From: Pseudomonas sp. S06B 330 | Lineage (GTDB): Bacteria > Pseudomonadota > Gammaproteobacteria > Pseudomonadales > Pseudomonadaceae | DNA length: 64,000 nucleotides | Direction of reading: 5' to 3' | Assembly (NCBI RefSeq): GCF_002845275.2 | Contig: NZ_CP088149.1 | Coordinates: forward strand, 4,212,501 to 4,276,500 | Part shown: positions 30,342-39,484 of the stretch, piece by piece | Position numbering within the stretch: the stretch's first letter is position 1 | How the letters are laid out: every line of letters starts with the position of its first letter | The notes under the pieces: generated by a model | Told to the model about the DNA's origin: nothing | Seen by the model: only the letters and a program-made list of their open reading frames with translations | The model's database searches: none | Program-made: the position numbers and the translations under genes

Positions 30342-31727
30342 ATGCAACAGACGCAAAACACCACCCTGCTGATCATCGGTGGCGGCCCTGGCGGTTATGT
30401 CGCGGCCATACGCGCCGGCCAACTGGGCATTCCTACCATTCTGGTCGAAGGCCAAGCACTGGGCGGTACCTGCCTGAACATTGGCTGCATTCCGTCAAAG
30501 GCGCTGATCCATGTCGCCGAGCAGTTCCACCAGACCCACCTGCACAGTCAGCAGTCGAATCTGGGCATCAACGTTTCGCCGCCGACCCTGGACATCGGCC
30601 AGAGCGTGGCCTGGAAAGACGGTATTGTCGATCGGCTGACCAGCGGCGTTGCCGCCCTGCTGAAAAAGCATGGCGTGAAGGTGATCCATGGCTGGGCGAA
30701 CATCCTCGACGGCAAGACCGTCGACGTCGATGGCCAGCGCATCCAGTGCGAGCACCTGTTGCTGGCAACCGGTTCGAGCAGTGTCGAGTTACCAATGCTG
30801 CCGTTGGGCGGTGCGGTCATTTCCTCCACCGAAGCCCTTGCACCTAAAGCCCTGCCCAAGCACCTGACGGTTGTCGGTGGCGGCTACATCGGCCTTGAGT
30901 TGGGTATTGCCTACCGCAAACTTGGCGTCGAAGTCAGCGTGGTCGAAGCACGCGAGCGTATTTTGCCGACTTACGACAGCGAACTGACCGCACCGGTGGC
31001 TGAGTCAATCAAGAAACTGGGCATCACCCTCTACCTCAAACACAGCGTCGAAGGCTTTGAGGCTGACACTCAACGCCTGCAAGTGCGTGATCCGGCGGGA
31101 GCGTTGCTGCAGTTGGAGACGGATCAGGTATTGGTTGCCGTAGGGCGCAAGCCGCGCACTCAAGGTTTCAACCTGGAAAGCCTGGCCCTGAAGATGAACG
31201 GTGCGGCCATTGCCATCAACGATCAATGCCAGACCAGCATGCGCAATGTCTGGGCCATCGGCGACCTCAGCGGTGAACCCATGCTTGCTCACCGGGCCAT
31301 GGCCCAGGGCGAGATGGTCGCTGAAATTATTGCCGGCAAGTCTCGCCGCTTTGAACCCAACGCTATTGCCGCGGTGTGTTTCACCGATCCGGAACTGGTG
31401 GTGGTCGGCAAGACCCCGGACAACATCGAACAGGAAGGCCTGGACTGCATCGTTGCGCAGTTCCCCTTCGCCGCGAACGGTCGAGCCATGACCCTGGAAT
31501 CAAAAAGCGGGTTCGTGCGCGTGGTCGCGCGTCGCGACAATCACCTGATCCTCGGCTGGCAAGCCGTCGGCGTGGGCGTCTCGGAACTGTCGACGGCCTT
31601 TGCCCAGTCACTGGAAATGGGCGCACGCCTGGAAGATGTCGCGGGCACTATCCATGCCCACCCAACCTTGGGCGAAGCGGTCCAGGAAGCTGCATTGCGG
31701 GCACTCGGTCACGCCCTGCACCTGTAA
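30342..31727 (+). CDS. lpdV: Lipoamide dehydrogenase E3 of the branched-chain complex, LPD-Val
   Basis: Reoxidises lipoamide of BkdB with NAD. The 461-residue flavoprotein has the FAD fold ([15 protein letters not shown]), redox disulphide [16 protein letters not shown] fold ([19 protein letters not shown]) and C-terminal active-site His in [15 protein letters not shown] 30342 (MQQTQ) matches the known P. putida protein start better than the in-frame GTG at 30336. A terminator follows at 31754-31788. Confidence 0.97.
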   Translation: MQQTQNTTLLIIGGGPGGYVAAIRAGQLGIPTILVEGQALGGTCLNIGCIPSKALIHVAEQFHQTHLHSQQSNLGINVSPPTLDIGQSVAWKDGIVDRLTSGVAALLKKHGVKVIHGWANILDGKTVDVDGQRIQCEHLLLATGSSSVELPMLPLGGAVISSTEALAPKALPKHLTVVGGGYIGLELGIAYRKLGVEVSVVEARERILPTYDSELTAPVAESIKKLGITLYLKHSVEGFEADTQRLQVRDPAGALLQLETDQVLVAVGRKPRTQGFNLESLALKMNGAAIAINDQCQTSMRNVWAIGDLSGEPMLAHRAMAQGEMVAEIIAGKSRRFEPNAIAAVCFTDPELVVVGKTPDNIEQEGLDCIVAQFPFAANGRAMTLESKSGFVRVVARRDNHLILGWQAVGVGVSELSTAFAQSLEMGARLEDVAGTIHAHPTLGEAVQEAALRALGHALHL

Positions 31728-31753
31728 CACACTGAAGCGGCTGCGGCCGATTT

Positions 31754-31788
31754 GACCCGCTGCACTTAGGTGTCGCGGGTCTTTTTTT
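31754..31788 (+). terminator. Rho-independent terminator of the bkd operon
   Basis: GACCCGC, 14-base loop, GCGGGTC, then TTTTTTT. It ends the bkdA1-A2-B-lpdV transcript 27 bases after the lpdV stop. Confidence 0.85.
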
Positions 31789-31798
31789 GGTTTTTTTG

Positions 31799-31838
31799 TT
31801 GTAGCTGCTGCCGAGGCACGAGGCTGCGGCTATAAGGG
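31799..31838. repeat. Diverged REP-like element
   Basis: TTGTAGCTGCTGCCGAGGCA then GAGGCTGCGGCTATAAG resembles the repeat at 26011 and lies between the bkd terminator and the convergent LysR gene. Confidence 0.5.
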
Positions 31839-31861
31839 GCCAGTCAAGACCGTTGATCCCC

Positions 31862-32758
31862 CTAGCCACGCGTAGCCTGGGCCTCGTCGAGCAACCATTC
31901 ACTGAACGCCTGAACCTCCGAGCGTTCGGCCGCCTCTTTCTGACTGACGATGTAGTAGGAGAATTGTGCAGGCCAGGGCTTATCCAGCACTTTGACCAAT
32001 TTACCCGCGGCCATCTCTTTCTGCGCATGATCCTCTGAAACCAACGCCAGCCCCTGACCCGACTCGGCCGCACGAATCAGCAGAAGATCGTCCTCAAAAC
32101 TGCTACCGCGCTCTGTACGCACATCTGCCGCCACGCCATGGGCGGTGAGCCAGAGCGCCCAGTCGGCGCGGTCAGAATCATGCAGCAAGGGGTAGTTCAG
32201 GCAGTCCTCCGGCTCCTTGAGTGGCGAGCCTGCGGCCAGCAACTCAGGGCTGCCCACTGGCACCATCACCGGCGTGATCAGGCGCGTGACATGCAATTCC
32301 GGATAAAGCCCCAGACCATGCCGAAGCGCGATATCCACCCTGTCGCGGCGCAAGTCGACCACCGAAGACGTGGTCTCGATCCTGACTTCGATTTGCGGGT
32401 ACATACGGGTAAAGCTCCCCAGGCGCGGCACCAGCCAGGAAGCGGCGAAAGCCGGTACCGTGCTGATCGTCAGCACTTGGCGATCGTTGGTGCCCTCAAG
32501 GCCGCGCACAACGCTCTCGATCTGACCAAATGCCTCTTGCAGCAGTGGGTGTGCCTGTGCGCCCGCTTCGGTCAGGCGTACGCCGTGATGCTCGCGAATG
32601 AACAGTGACGTGCCGACACGTTCTTCCAGCAAGCGGATTTGCTGACTGACCGCCCCGGAAGTGACGTTCAACACTTGAGCGGCTGTTTTGATACTTCCGT
32701 AATGACCAACTTCAACAAACGTACGCAGTGCGAGCAATGGAATCGAAGGCTTGATCAT
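31862..32758 (-). CDS. LysR-family regulator, GcvA-like (paralogue 1)
   Basis: A 298-residue LysR protein. The N-terminal winged helix-turn-helix (about 8-65, LLALRTFVEVGHYGS through GAVSQQIRLLEERVGTSLFI) and effector domain (about 95-290, with STVPAFAASWLVPRLGSF and VDIALRHGLG) are of the GcvA group. It closely resembles the two other LysR proteins at 43129-44046 and 50240-51136, down to CLNYPLL, DSDRADW and SFEDDLLL stretches. A TAG-N5-CTA element (32763-32773) stands only four bases upstream of ATG 32758 and there is no good Shine-Dalgarno, suggesting autoregulation through occlusion. Target genes are not proven; the neighbouring hydrazine-type operon is likely. Confidence 0.85.
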   Translation of the reverse strand: MIKPSIPLLALRTFVEVGHYGSIKTAAQVLNVTSGAVSQQIRLLEERVGTSLFIREHHGVRLTEAGAQAHPLLQEAFGQIESVVRGLEGTNDRQVLTISTVPAFAASWLVPRLGSFTRMYPQIEVRIETTSSVVDLRRDRVDIALRHGLGLYPELHVTRLITPVMVPVGSPELLAAGSPLKEPEDCLNYPLLHDSDRADWALWLTAHGVAADVRTERGSSFEDDLLLIRAAESGQGLALVSEDHAQKEMAAGKLVKVLDKPWPAQFSYYIVSQKEAAERSEVQAFSEWLLDEAQATRG

Positions 32759-33010
32759 GGTTTAGTTTTTCTATCCTCACTTCTAAGCAATTATCGTTTT
32801 CCTTTCACTGCAAAACGGGACAACTTAGCAACTTAAGCCGCCAATTTTAGGGAAAAGAAACAATGCCGCCTTCGAGAATAAACACTTTCAAAACTAATTC
32901 AACGATGAATTTTTCTAAACTCTGAGTATAGTAAAACACAGCGTTTGAATTTGACTCATGCAGTAACGGGCGGGAAATTTGTTTGGCACCATCTTTTTCC
33001 GCGCACAAAA
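32759..33010. promoter_or_regulatory. Intergenic region with LysR-type operator
   Basis: A mostly AT-rich stretch between the LysR start and the terminator of the biosynthetic operon. It holds the element TTTAGTTTTTCTA-N19-ATCGTTTT (32761-32800), pointing away from the LysR gene although no gene now reads rightward. A reverse-orientated partial copy (TTTAG then ATTCATCGTT on the minus strand, 32904-32921) is also present. No ORF in it is credible. Confidence 0.55.
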
Positions 33011-33042
33011 AAGCCGGTTAACTGTGGTCAGTTAACCGGCTT
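33011..33042 (-). terminator. Strong terminator of the biosynthetic operon
   Basis: A perfect 14-bp stem (AAGCCGGTTAACTG, loop TGGT on the plus strand, CAGTTAACCGGCTT) followed on the minus strand by a T-run. It lies 41 bases after the decarboxylase stop codon and closes the eight-gene operon starting at 42545. Confidence 0.92.
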
Positions 33043-33083
33043 CGTTATTACTTCAATAATCAGTGGGCAAGATGCCCAAGCCT

Positions 33084-34538
33084 TCAACCCGACTTGCGCA
33101 CGGCGTCCCGGGCCTGATTCAGTTGCACCAGCAGATTGTCGACATCTGCGCGGGTCGAGCGGTAGCTGGTAATGCAGGTACGCAGGGCTTTTTCCTTGTT
33201 GAACGTGGTTGACGATAACCAGACCTGGTTGGCCGCCAAGACCTGAACCAAGAGCTGATCAATATTCACGCCCCCGGCATCCTTGAAGCAGATAACCGGC
33301 AACGGTGTCGCGTTTACCACTACCCACCCATGCAGCTCCAATGACGACTTCAAGTAGGCGCCCAATTCAACTTGATAGTCGATCATCTTGCTAAAGCCTG
33401 CACGACCGAGAATTGCCAACGGGATGAACAGTTTCAAGCCGTTGAAGCGCCGAGACCACTGCATCGAGTTGACATAGGGATCAATATTGACGTCATCGCC
33501 CGCCGGCATGTAATTGGTCGATACCGCAAACGGTTCGTTGAGCAGGGTCTTGTCAGCACAGATGAACATGCCCGTGCCCATCGGAGCGGTCAGCCACTTG
33601 TGGGCATCCAGGGTGATCGAATCAGCCAGCTCGATGCCGCGCAAGAGGGGCGAATGGTGATCGCTGAGCAAGATAGCCCCCGCCCAGGCTGCATCAACAT
33701 GGAAATACAGACCCTGTTCTCTGGCCACAACCGCCATCTCTGCAAGCGGATCGATAACCCCGGCGTTGGTCGTACCGGCAGTGCCCACCAGCATGAAAGG
33801 GGTAAACCCACGTTGACGGTCATCGGCAAGGGTGGCGCTCAGTTGAGCGACATCCATTTTGCCGTTGACGTCCACCCCGACCAACCGTACAGCGTCATGC
33901 CCAAGCCCCGACTGCAAGGCGATCTTCAACCAGGCAAGGTGGCTGTCGGCAGAAATATAGAACACCGGTTGCGACGGTTGAGACTGCAGGCCCTGCTTGG
34001 CGAAACCAGGAATCTTACGCGTCAAGGCACAAATCAGTGCCGTGCAATTGGCCTCCGCACCACCGGTGGTGAACGCCCCGCCGACGTGGGCGGGGGTAAA
34101 CCCGGCCAATTGCCCCAGGTAACGAATAAGTTTCTCTTCAATGTCCACGCAGGCTGGAGCATGGCTCCAGACGGCCAGTTGCGGGTTGTAGAGTGCGGTA
34201 ATGAAATCGGCGATACCACCCCAGAAGGAAGAGGTAGGGTTGAACAAACCGAAATAGTTGGGGCTGGTCACATGCACCATGCCCTGCTCCATCAGGTTGA
34301 TCACATCGCCAAGGACCGAAGCCGCCGGCAGGCTACCATCAAAGTCGTAGCGGGCGATGACTCCGGCAATGTCGGCCTTGGACATCGAGGGATTGACCTT
34401 GATCGTCGAGATGTCGGCCACGTAGTTCTCCACCACATTCTTCAAAAAGCCGAAAACCTCCGTACGCTCGTCTTGCTCCGGAAAGAAGGACGCGATGATT
34501 TCTCGACTGACATCCGTGTTCAGGGTTGTTGTGCTCAT
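33084..34538 (-). CDS. Group II PLP-dependent amino acid decarboxylase
   Basis: A 484-residue member of the pyridoxal_deC family (glutamate, aromatic amino acid, 2,4-diaminobutyrate and related decarboxylases). SPNYFGLFNPTSSFWGGIAD corresponds to the substrate-pocket region, FTTGGAEANCTALICAL binds PLP phosphate, VDAAWAGAILLS holds the Asp that binds the pyridine ring, and LDAHKWLTAPMGTG carries the PLP lysine. ATG 34538 has AAGGA nine bases upstream. Last gene of the operon, 22 bases after the second monooxygenase. Next to a diaminobutyrate-type aminotransferase it could make 1,3-diaminopropane as Dat/Ddc pairs do, but it may instead decarboxylate a late N-oxygenated or hydrazino amino acid. 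Family secure, substrate unknown. Confidence 0.87.
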   Translation of the reverse strand: MSTTTLNTDVSREIIASFFPEQDERTEVFGFLKNVVENYVADISTIKVNPSMSKADIAGVIARYDFDGSLPAASVLGDVINLMEQGMVHVTSPNYFGLFNPTSSFWGGIADFITALYNPQLAVWSHAPACVDIEEKLIRYLGQLAGFTPAHVGGAFTTGGAEANCTALICALTRKIPGFAKQGLQSQPSQPVFYISADSHLAWLKIALQSGLGHDAVRLVGVDVNGKMDVAQLSATLADDRQRGFTPFMLVGTAGTTNAGVIDPLAEMAVVAREQGLYFHVDAAWAGAILLSDHHSPLLRGIELADSITLDAHKWLTAPMGTGMFICADKTLLNEPFAVSTNYMPAGDDVNIDPYVNSMQWSRRFNGLKLFIPLAILGRAGFSKMIDYQVELGAYLKSSLELHGWVVVNATPLPVICFKDAGGVNIDQLLVQVLAANQVWLSSTTFNKEKALRTCITSYRSTRADVDNLLVQLNQARDAVRKSG

Positions 34539-34560
34539 GTTCTTAAATCCTTGAATCACG

Positions 34561-35868
34561 TCAGATGGAATAGTCGAAAGGCACAACAACGCTGGCCTGC
34601 AACGACTCAAAGATCAGCCCGGCGCGAAACGCCACCGCGGAGAACGACTGGCCATCACTGATGCCGTGCGTGCGCTCCGACAAGCCATTGACATAAATTT
34701 GCACGCCGTCACTGTTGCGCAGCGCCACCTTGTACTGACCATCGACTTGCAAGCCACCCTGAGCATCCTTGACCAGATAGTCCTCCAGTGGCTTGAGCAG
34801 CCCTGGCACCATGGGCTGTTGATAGCCGGTACCCAGCGCGATGGCATCGACAACGTACTCACTGAGCGCACCGGTGAACGAGTCCCGCAAGGTCACGTGA
34901 TAACCCTCGTCAGTGCGCACAAGCGTCAGCAACTCCGAGTTCACCGCCATTTTCAGGCGCTCTTTGCCGACGATCTCGTCTTCATAAATCACCGAATAGA
35001 GGTGCTGACTTTCATCAACATCGATACCCGAATAGTTGGTGCTCTTGACGTGATTGAAGAAACGCTCGCGCCCTTCGCTATCCAGGCCCTTGAAGTACTC
35101 AATGTTTTCCGGCAGGAACACCAGGTTGGGGAACTGCCCCAACTGCGCCACCTTGAAGCCGATCGAGCGGTGCACCGAGACAACATGAATGTCGTCTTTC
35201 TTGGCGATCAGGTCAGCAATGACCTCACCGGCACTCTGCCCCGATCCCAGGACCAACCAGCGCTTGGGAATATCGCCATTGAACGCCTTGAGGCGGTCCA
35301 GGTATTCACTGGCATGAAATACATGGCTGCCCATGTGCTCCCTGAACACTGCCGGCACATTCGGCGACGAGCCATTGGAGAGAATCAGCTTGCGAGACTC
35401 ATAAGTGAAACCGTCACCCTGGACCCTGAAACCACTGAGCTGGCCGTCTTTGAGGATCGGTTCGATGGCCTGGACGGCGTGGTCGTAACGCACATAGTCC
35501 TTGAGTTTCCCGGCTACCCAGGTCATGTAATCCGACCATTCAAAACGGCTGGCCGGGCGCCCCAGCAGACCGAACTTGAACAGGCGATTCTTTTCCTTGA
35601 GGTACATGGCAAAGCTGTAAGGGCTTTGCGGGTTACGCGGGGTTACCAGGTCCCGATAGACGTGATGATTGATATCGGTGTTGCTGAGCAGCAGGTTCGG
35701 ATGCCAAGCGCAGCTTGCGGCCTTTTCCAGCGCCAGAAAACTACGCCAGCCGGTGCCGCCCTGCGCCGTGAATTCTTCATCGTAAACGCAAGCAAGTGCC
35801 AGGCCTGCCGGACCAAAGCCGATACACAGCGTATCGATGTAGTGGGAGGACGTCGTCGCATGGTTCAT
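34561..35868 (-). CDS. SidA/IucD/PvdA-family N-monooxygenase (second copy)
   Basis: A 435-residue flavin- and NADPH-dependent amine N-hydroxylase. The FAD fold is DTLCIGFGPAGLALACVYDE (about 12-31). W-containing AWHPNLLLSNTDINHHVYRD follows, then LVTPRNPQSPYSFAMYLKEK, an NADPH fold LVLGSGQSAGEVIADLI (about 205), and ALGTGYQQP near residue 345 replacing the usual ATGY. Relatives hydroxylate the side-chain nitrogen of lysine, ornithine or diamines. It is diverged from the first copy (41220-42545), so a different substrate or a second oxidation is likely. One base separates it from the binding-protein gene upstream. Confidence 0.88.
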   Translation of the reverse strand: MNHATTSSHYIDTLCIGFGPAGLALACVYDEEFTAQGGTGWRSFLALEKAASCAWHPNLLLSNTDINHHVYRDLVTPRNPQSPYSFAMYLKEKNRLFKFGLLGRPASRFEWSDYMTWVAGKLKDYVRYDHAVQAIEPILKDGQLSGFRVQGDGFTYESRKLILSNGSSPNVPAVFREHMGSHVFHASEYLDRLKAFNGDIPKRWLVLGSGQSAGEVIADLIAKKDDIHVVSVHRSIGFKVAQLGQFPNLVFLPENIEYFKGLDSEGRERFFNHVKSTNYSGIDVDESQHLYSVIYEDEIVGKERLKMAVNSELLTLVRTDEGYHVTLRDSFTGALSEYVVDAIALGTGYQQPMVPGLLKPLEDYLVKDAQGGLQVDGQYKVALRNSDGVQIYVNGLSERTHGISDGQSFSAVAFRAGLIFESLQASVVVPFDYSI

Positions 35869-35869
35869 T

Positions 35870-36841
35870 TCAGGATTCTCGATTAGTTTGGATGAGTTCG
35901 ACGGGGCGCAATTGCTGATTGTCGTTGTTGGTCCACAGGCACAATGCAGCGTGACGCTGCTCGCCTTTGATGAAACTCAACTCACCCAGGGAAGTGGTGA
36001 ACGTGGTCGTGTTGAGGTCGGCAATAAAATCATCCGAGCTCGCCTGCAATTCACTGACAATTTCCAGCGCGGCAATAGTTTCGAGGAAGAACACCCCCGG
36101 CATTTCCCCGTAGCGCTGGACATACTCGCGGACACAGGGTGCCGCCGGGTTGACCAGAGCAGCCGGGGCGAAACCGACGCCGCGAATGCGCCCGGCACTG
36201 ATCGATGCGGGGATGCCCAGGTGCGCACAGGCGGCGTCGTCGGTCAGGATGAAATCGCGATTTGCGTCCTTGCCCTCGCAAGCCTGCAGGAACATCTCAC
36301 TGCGGCGCCCGGTGCCGATAAAGACAATGCTCGAATCCTTTTCCGTCGCGCGCGGGTCACGAGAACGGTTGGCCAGCGTTGACTTGAGGACACCGGCCAG
36401 GTTCTGCGCGTAGCTGGACTCGTCGGTATAGACCTCGATATTGAACTCCTCGCCCGCTGCGAACAGGCCCAGCATGGTGTCGACGATATCCCGATTGTTT
36501 GCACACACCCGGAAGACCGAGTCGCGATCCTGTGTCAGGTTGGTTTCGGTGGCGCTGGGTAACAGCAGCGCCACACCGTGCTCGGCATAGAAGCCTGCAG
36601 CGCCGATTGCCGAACTGCTCGCGTAGTGCCCCACCACCACATCGACACCTTGGGACACCAGGTAATCGGCAGCATGTGCGCCGCCCTCCAGCGAGCCGTA
36701 GTCTTCACAGAGAATGAACTCGATCCGATCACCTGCGAACAGCTCCTTGTAGATCTGCAAGGCACGCAGGACCGTCTCGCTATGAATCGACCTGGCAGGA
36801 TCCAGAATCGCGGCAAAGCCGCAACGCAGTGATTTTTTCAT
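35870..36841 (-). CDS. Signal-less periplasmic-binding-protein homologue (LivJ/AmiC type)
   Basis: A 323-residue Peripla_BP_6-type protein. Start ATG 36841 (MKKSLRCGFAAILDPARSIH) overlaps the preceding flavoenzyme stop by four bases. Family features are GVDVVVGHYASSSAIGAAGF near residue 65 and VALLLPSATETNLT near 90, followed by the second lobe. It has no signal peptide, so it should remain in the cytosol, as does AmiC, which senses amides. No permease or ATPase genes accompany it. It may sense an intermediate or product, chaperone a reactive compound, or have become an enzyme. Roles are guesses; fold assignment is reasonable. Confidence 0.72.
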   Translation of the reverse strand: MKKSLRCGFAAILDPARSIHSETVLRALQIYKELFAGDRIEFILCEDYGSLEGGAHAADYLVSQGVDVVVGHYASSSAIGAAGFYAEHGVALLLPSATETNLTQDRDSVFRVCANNRDIVDTMLGLFAAGEEFNIEVYTDESSYAQNLAGVLKSTLANRSRDPRATEKDSSIVFIGTGRRSEMFLQACEGKDANRDFILTDDAACAHLGIPASISAGRIRGVGFAPAALVNPAAPCVREYVQRYGEMPGVFFLETIAALEIVSELQASSDDFIADLNTTTFTTSLGELSFIKGEQRHAALCLWTNNDNQQLRPVELIQTNRES

Positions 36842-37977
36842 TGGGCCAGTTCCGCCAGAGGAAACCGTGCAAGGCCGTAAACGGCATTTCCTTGGGCGGG
36901 CGCCAGGCGCCCCTGGGCGCGACCGGCCAGCAGGGTATTCCTGACGTTCTGGGCAACGGCCAGAGCGATCTTGTAGCCGATACCGCAGAAGCCGGTCGCC
37001 GCAATGCACCGATGATTTTCATCGACAAAGTCCAGCACCGGACGACCATCCACGGTGTAGGAATCAAAGCCTTTGAGCACCGAAACCACATCATCGACAC
37101 TGTGCATGACTTTCGACCCGCCCAGGCGCGCCAGGATGTCCGGCGCGATCAGCTTCTGGTCGTAATTGAGCAGTTCTGGCGTTTTTGCCGACACCCTGAT
37201 TTTCGACCCGGCCTGGTAGAAACCGCGATTGAGTGGAATCAGATGGGTACCGGTCTTGGTATCGATGATCGGCAGCGGAATCTCTCGAGCGGTCGACAGA
37301 CTCGCCAACGGAATGCTCTGGGTCTCGATCGGCAAGAATTCGCACAGCTCGCCGGACCAGGCACCAGCAGCCAGCACCACATAGTCGGCTTCAAGCGTGA
37401 CATTGGCGCAGCGCACCGTTACACCACTGGCGCTAGTGCTGAAGCCGTCGACCTGGGTGTGCTCCATCACCGGGTTGCCGTAGGACTTGACCATGAATGC
37501 CAAGTCCCGGGCCGCCTTGCGAATATCCCCGAAACCGCCCTTGGCTTCATAGAGAATGGTGCGCACATTGTCGGAGGAGTAGCAGCCACAGCTGAGTTCG
37601 TAAGCCTTCTGAGCAGAGATCAACTCCAGCGGGTACAAGGCATCGCTGTAGGTGTTGATGCACTCATTGATCGAGTCATAGCTGAGTTGGTTTTTCTCAC
37701 ACGCGTAAAGTATCCCTGAGCGCTTCAAACTCTGGGCAAACACCTGACCAACCCGGGTCTCCTCCATCATCTCGATACTGATCCGCGAGAGCTTGGCAAT
37801 CTCCCGATCGGGGTCATACAGACGAAACAGGGCACCTGAAAATTTCGTGGCGCCATTGCCACCGATGGTTTCCTTTTCCAGCAAGGAAACCTGATGCCCC
37901 TCGACAGCCAGGTTGGCAGCAATGGTCGTCCCAATGATGCCGCCACCAATGACGATGATACGTGCTGAATTAGTCAA
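36838..37977 (-). CDS. DAO-family FAD oxidoreductase, Spb39-like
   Basis: A 379-residue D-amino-acid-oxidase/glycine-oxidase fold protein. It starts at TTG 37977 with AAGGAG seven bases upstream, so that RIIVIGGGIIGTTIAANLA forms the N-terminal dinucleotide fold, followed by SLLEKETIGGNGATKFSGAL. A C-terminal FAD segment (AATGFCGIGYKIALAVAQNV) is present. In s56-p1 biosynthesis the FAD enzyme Spb39 oxidises the hydrazine-linked amino acid pair, releasing hydrazinoacetate. The position immediately downstream of the MetRS-like and cupin genes (19 bases) makes the same step likely here. The substrate is inferred. Confidence 0.8.
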   Translation of the reverse strand: MTNSARIIVIGGGIIGTTIAANLAVEGHQVSLLEKETIGGNGATKFSGALFRLYDPDREIAKLSRISIEMMEETRVGQVFAQSLKRSGILYACEKNQLSYDSINECINTYSDALYPLELISAQKAYELSCGCYSSDNVRTILYEAKGGFGDIRKAARDLAFMVKSYGNPVMEHTQVDGFSTSASGVTVRCANVTLEADYVVLAAGAWSGELCEFLPIETQSIPLASLSTAREIPLPIIDTKTGTHLIPLNRGFYQAGSKIRVSAKTPELLNYDQKLIAPDILARLGGSKVMHSVDDVVSVLKGFDSYTVDGRPVLDFVDENHRCIAATGFCGIGYKIALAVAQNVRNTLLAGRAQGRLAPAQGNAVYGLARFPLAELAQ

Positions 37978-37996
37978 TCCGAGGCTCCTTGCCTGA

Positions 37997-39484
37997 TTAT
38001 TCAAGGCCCAGCAGCGATGAGAAGGCGGCCAGTTCGTGTTCGCTGATCTGGCTACGCAGAACACTGGCCAGTTGCGGCAAAGTGGGCGCGCACAGCAACG
38101 TGAACAGCACAATCAGATTGCGGCGCGCTTGCCCCTGCGCGATGTCGCTTTCAAGTGCTTCGAGCATTGCCATCAACACCTGAGCGATGCGCTTGGTTGA
38201 AAAGTTGTCATGCCGCGAACACTGCTGCCATTGCTCGACAATGGCGCGCTCGAAATCGGACAGCAGCACAGCGTCACCAGGGCGTGCGGCATGAGCCGGA
38301 TCGAAGAACACCGAAGAAATCTTCGGCAGCAACTCGACGAAAATACGCTTGCGCCAAGCCCAGAATTCTTCAGCTGAGAAGTTTTCGGTCTGCTCTTCCG
38401 GAGCGTTCAACGACACATAGAAGCGCACGCTATCGGAACAGGCATCACCGACCAGATCGCGGACCCAGATGGCATGGCCGCGACTGGTGGAAAAATCTTC
38501 GCCATCGAGTTTCAAGAACGCGTTGGTGTAGAAAGCGTTACTGAACTTGAACTGCTCGTTGAGCAGCACCTGGGCGGGATAAGCCAGTACATGGCTGTAG
38601 GAGCAGTCCATCCCCAGGAAGTTGACCATGCGCGTCTTGTCGCTGAACAACATCGCATAGGCATCCCGCGCCTGCTCGTTGCTTTCGGACAAGGCTTTGA
38701 GCGCCGCGAAGTAACCGGCCTGCCCCATGAACCAGGTATGCACGCGGTGCGCTTCATCATCATAGAGTTTGAGCCCCGCCTCATCCGGACGGGTTACCCC
38801 CCAATCAAGTACACCGCGGGCGAACGCATCGTCGATCCAGGTTCTGAGCTGAGCACGCATAGGCGACCGGGCAAGTCGCGCGCGCAACGCTGGCGCTACT
38901 TTAGAAAACGTGAGGAATTTACGCTCGACCGGCCGGTGAGAAACCGCCTGCTTACACAGAATGCACTTCAAATCCTTCATTTCCAGGGCATTCGGTGCCA
39001 TCGCACAGGATTCACACTGGCTCGGGTCAGAGCTGGTGCCGCAATGATTGCAAGCGCCACGGGCGAAGGCTTCGTACCCCCATACCTCACACTGTTCACA
39101 GTAGGGCTCAACACTGGGCTTGGCCTGGATCAGGCCGCTTTCCAGGCCCTGCTCGTAGAGCATTCGTGCAGCGTCCTCGAAATAGGGATTCTGGTACGAC
39201 TCCAGCCAGTAATCGACCTCGATCCCGACCATGCGCAGTGACTGCTGAATCTTCGCGGAATTTTCCTTAGCCAACGCCACTTCGTCGCCAGACATTTCCA
39301 TGGCTTTGCGGCGCAGGTACGACTGGTAATCATCCGAATAGGACACCAGGTAGCAATGGGCACCCTTCTGACGCTGAGTACGAGCGAAGATATCAGCACT
39401 CAGAAACGGACCGGCGATATGGCCAATGTGCAAGTCGCCGTTAGGGGTCGGCGGCGTGATCGTGACAATGAACTGATCAGTCAT
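37997..39484 (-). CDS. Methionyl-tRNA-synthetase-like half of a hydrazine synthetase
   Basis: A 495-residue class I synthetase relative. The HIGH motif is intact (PNGDLHIGH, residues 15-22), and four CxxC pairs form two zinc knuckles (129/132, 145/148, 157/160, 174/177) as in long MetRS. The KMSKS loop, however, reads DFSTSRG (330-336), with both lysines lost, which argues against normal tRNA charging. Start ATG 39484 overlaps the cupin stop by four bases; the longer reading frame upstream is the cupin gene. In Spb40 and PyrN a cupin is fused to such a domain, which activates an amino acid (glycine or glutamate) for coupling to an N-hydroxylated amine before cupin-mediated N-N bond formation. 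A housekeeping metG is unlikely given context and the lost lysines. Confidence 0.86.
   Translation of the reverse strand: MTDQFIVTITPPTPNGDLHIGHIAGPFLSADIFARTQRQKGAHCYLVSYSDDYQSYLRRKAMEMSGDEVALAKENSAKIQQSLRMVGIEVDYWLESYQNPYFEDAARMLYEQGLESGLIQAKPSVEPYCEQCEVWGYEAFARGACNHCGTSSDPSQCESCAMAPNALEMKDLKCILCKQAVSHRPVERKFLTFSKVAPALRARLARSPMRAQLRTWIDDAFARGVLDWGVTRPDEAGLKLYDDEAHRVHTWFMGQAGYFAALKALSESNEQARDAYAMLFSDKTRMVNFLGMDCSYSHVLAYPAQVLLNEQFKFSNAFYTNAFLKLDGEDFSTSRGHAIWVRDLVGDACSDSVRFYVSLNAPEEQTENFSAEEFWAWRKRIFVELLPKISSVFFDPAHAARPGDAVLLSDFERAIVEQWQQCSRHDNFSTKRIAQVLMAMLEALESDIAQGQARRNLIVLFTLLCAPTLPQLASVLRSQISEHELAAFSSLLGLE

Noticed and set aside
31799..31838. Attachment site or mobile-element end next to the island
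   Set aside because: It is a REP-type repeat also found at 26011; no integrase, IS or direct-repeat pair borders the island in this window.
37997..39484. Housekeeping methionyl-tRNA synthetase (metG)
   Set aside because: Both lysines of KMSKS are missing, the protein is short, and it is locked into a biosynthetic operon with four-base overlap to a cupin.
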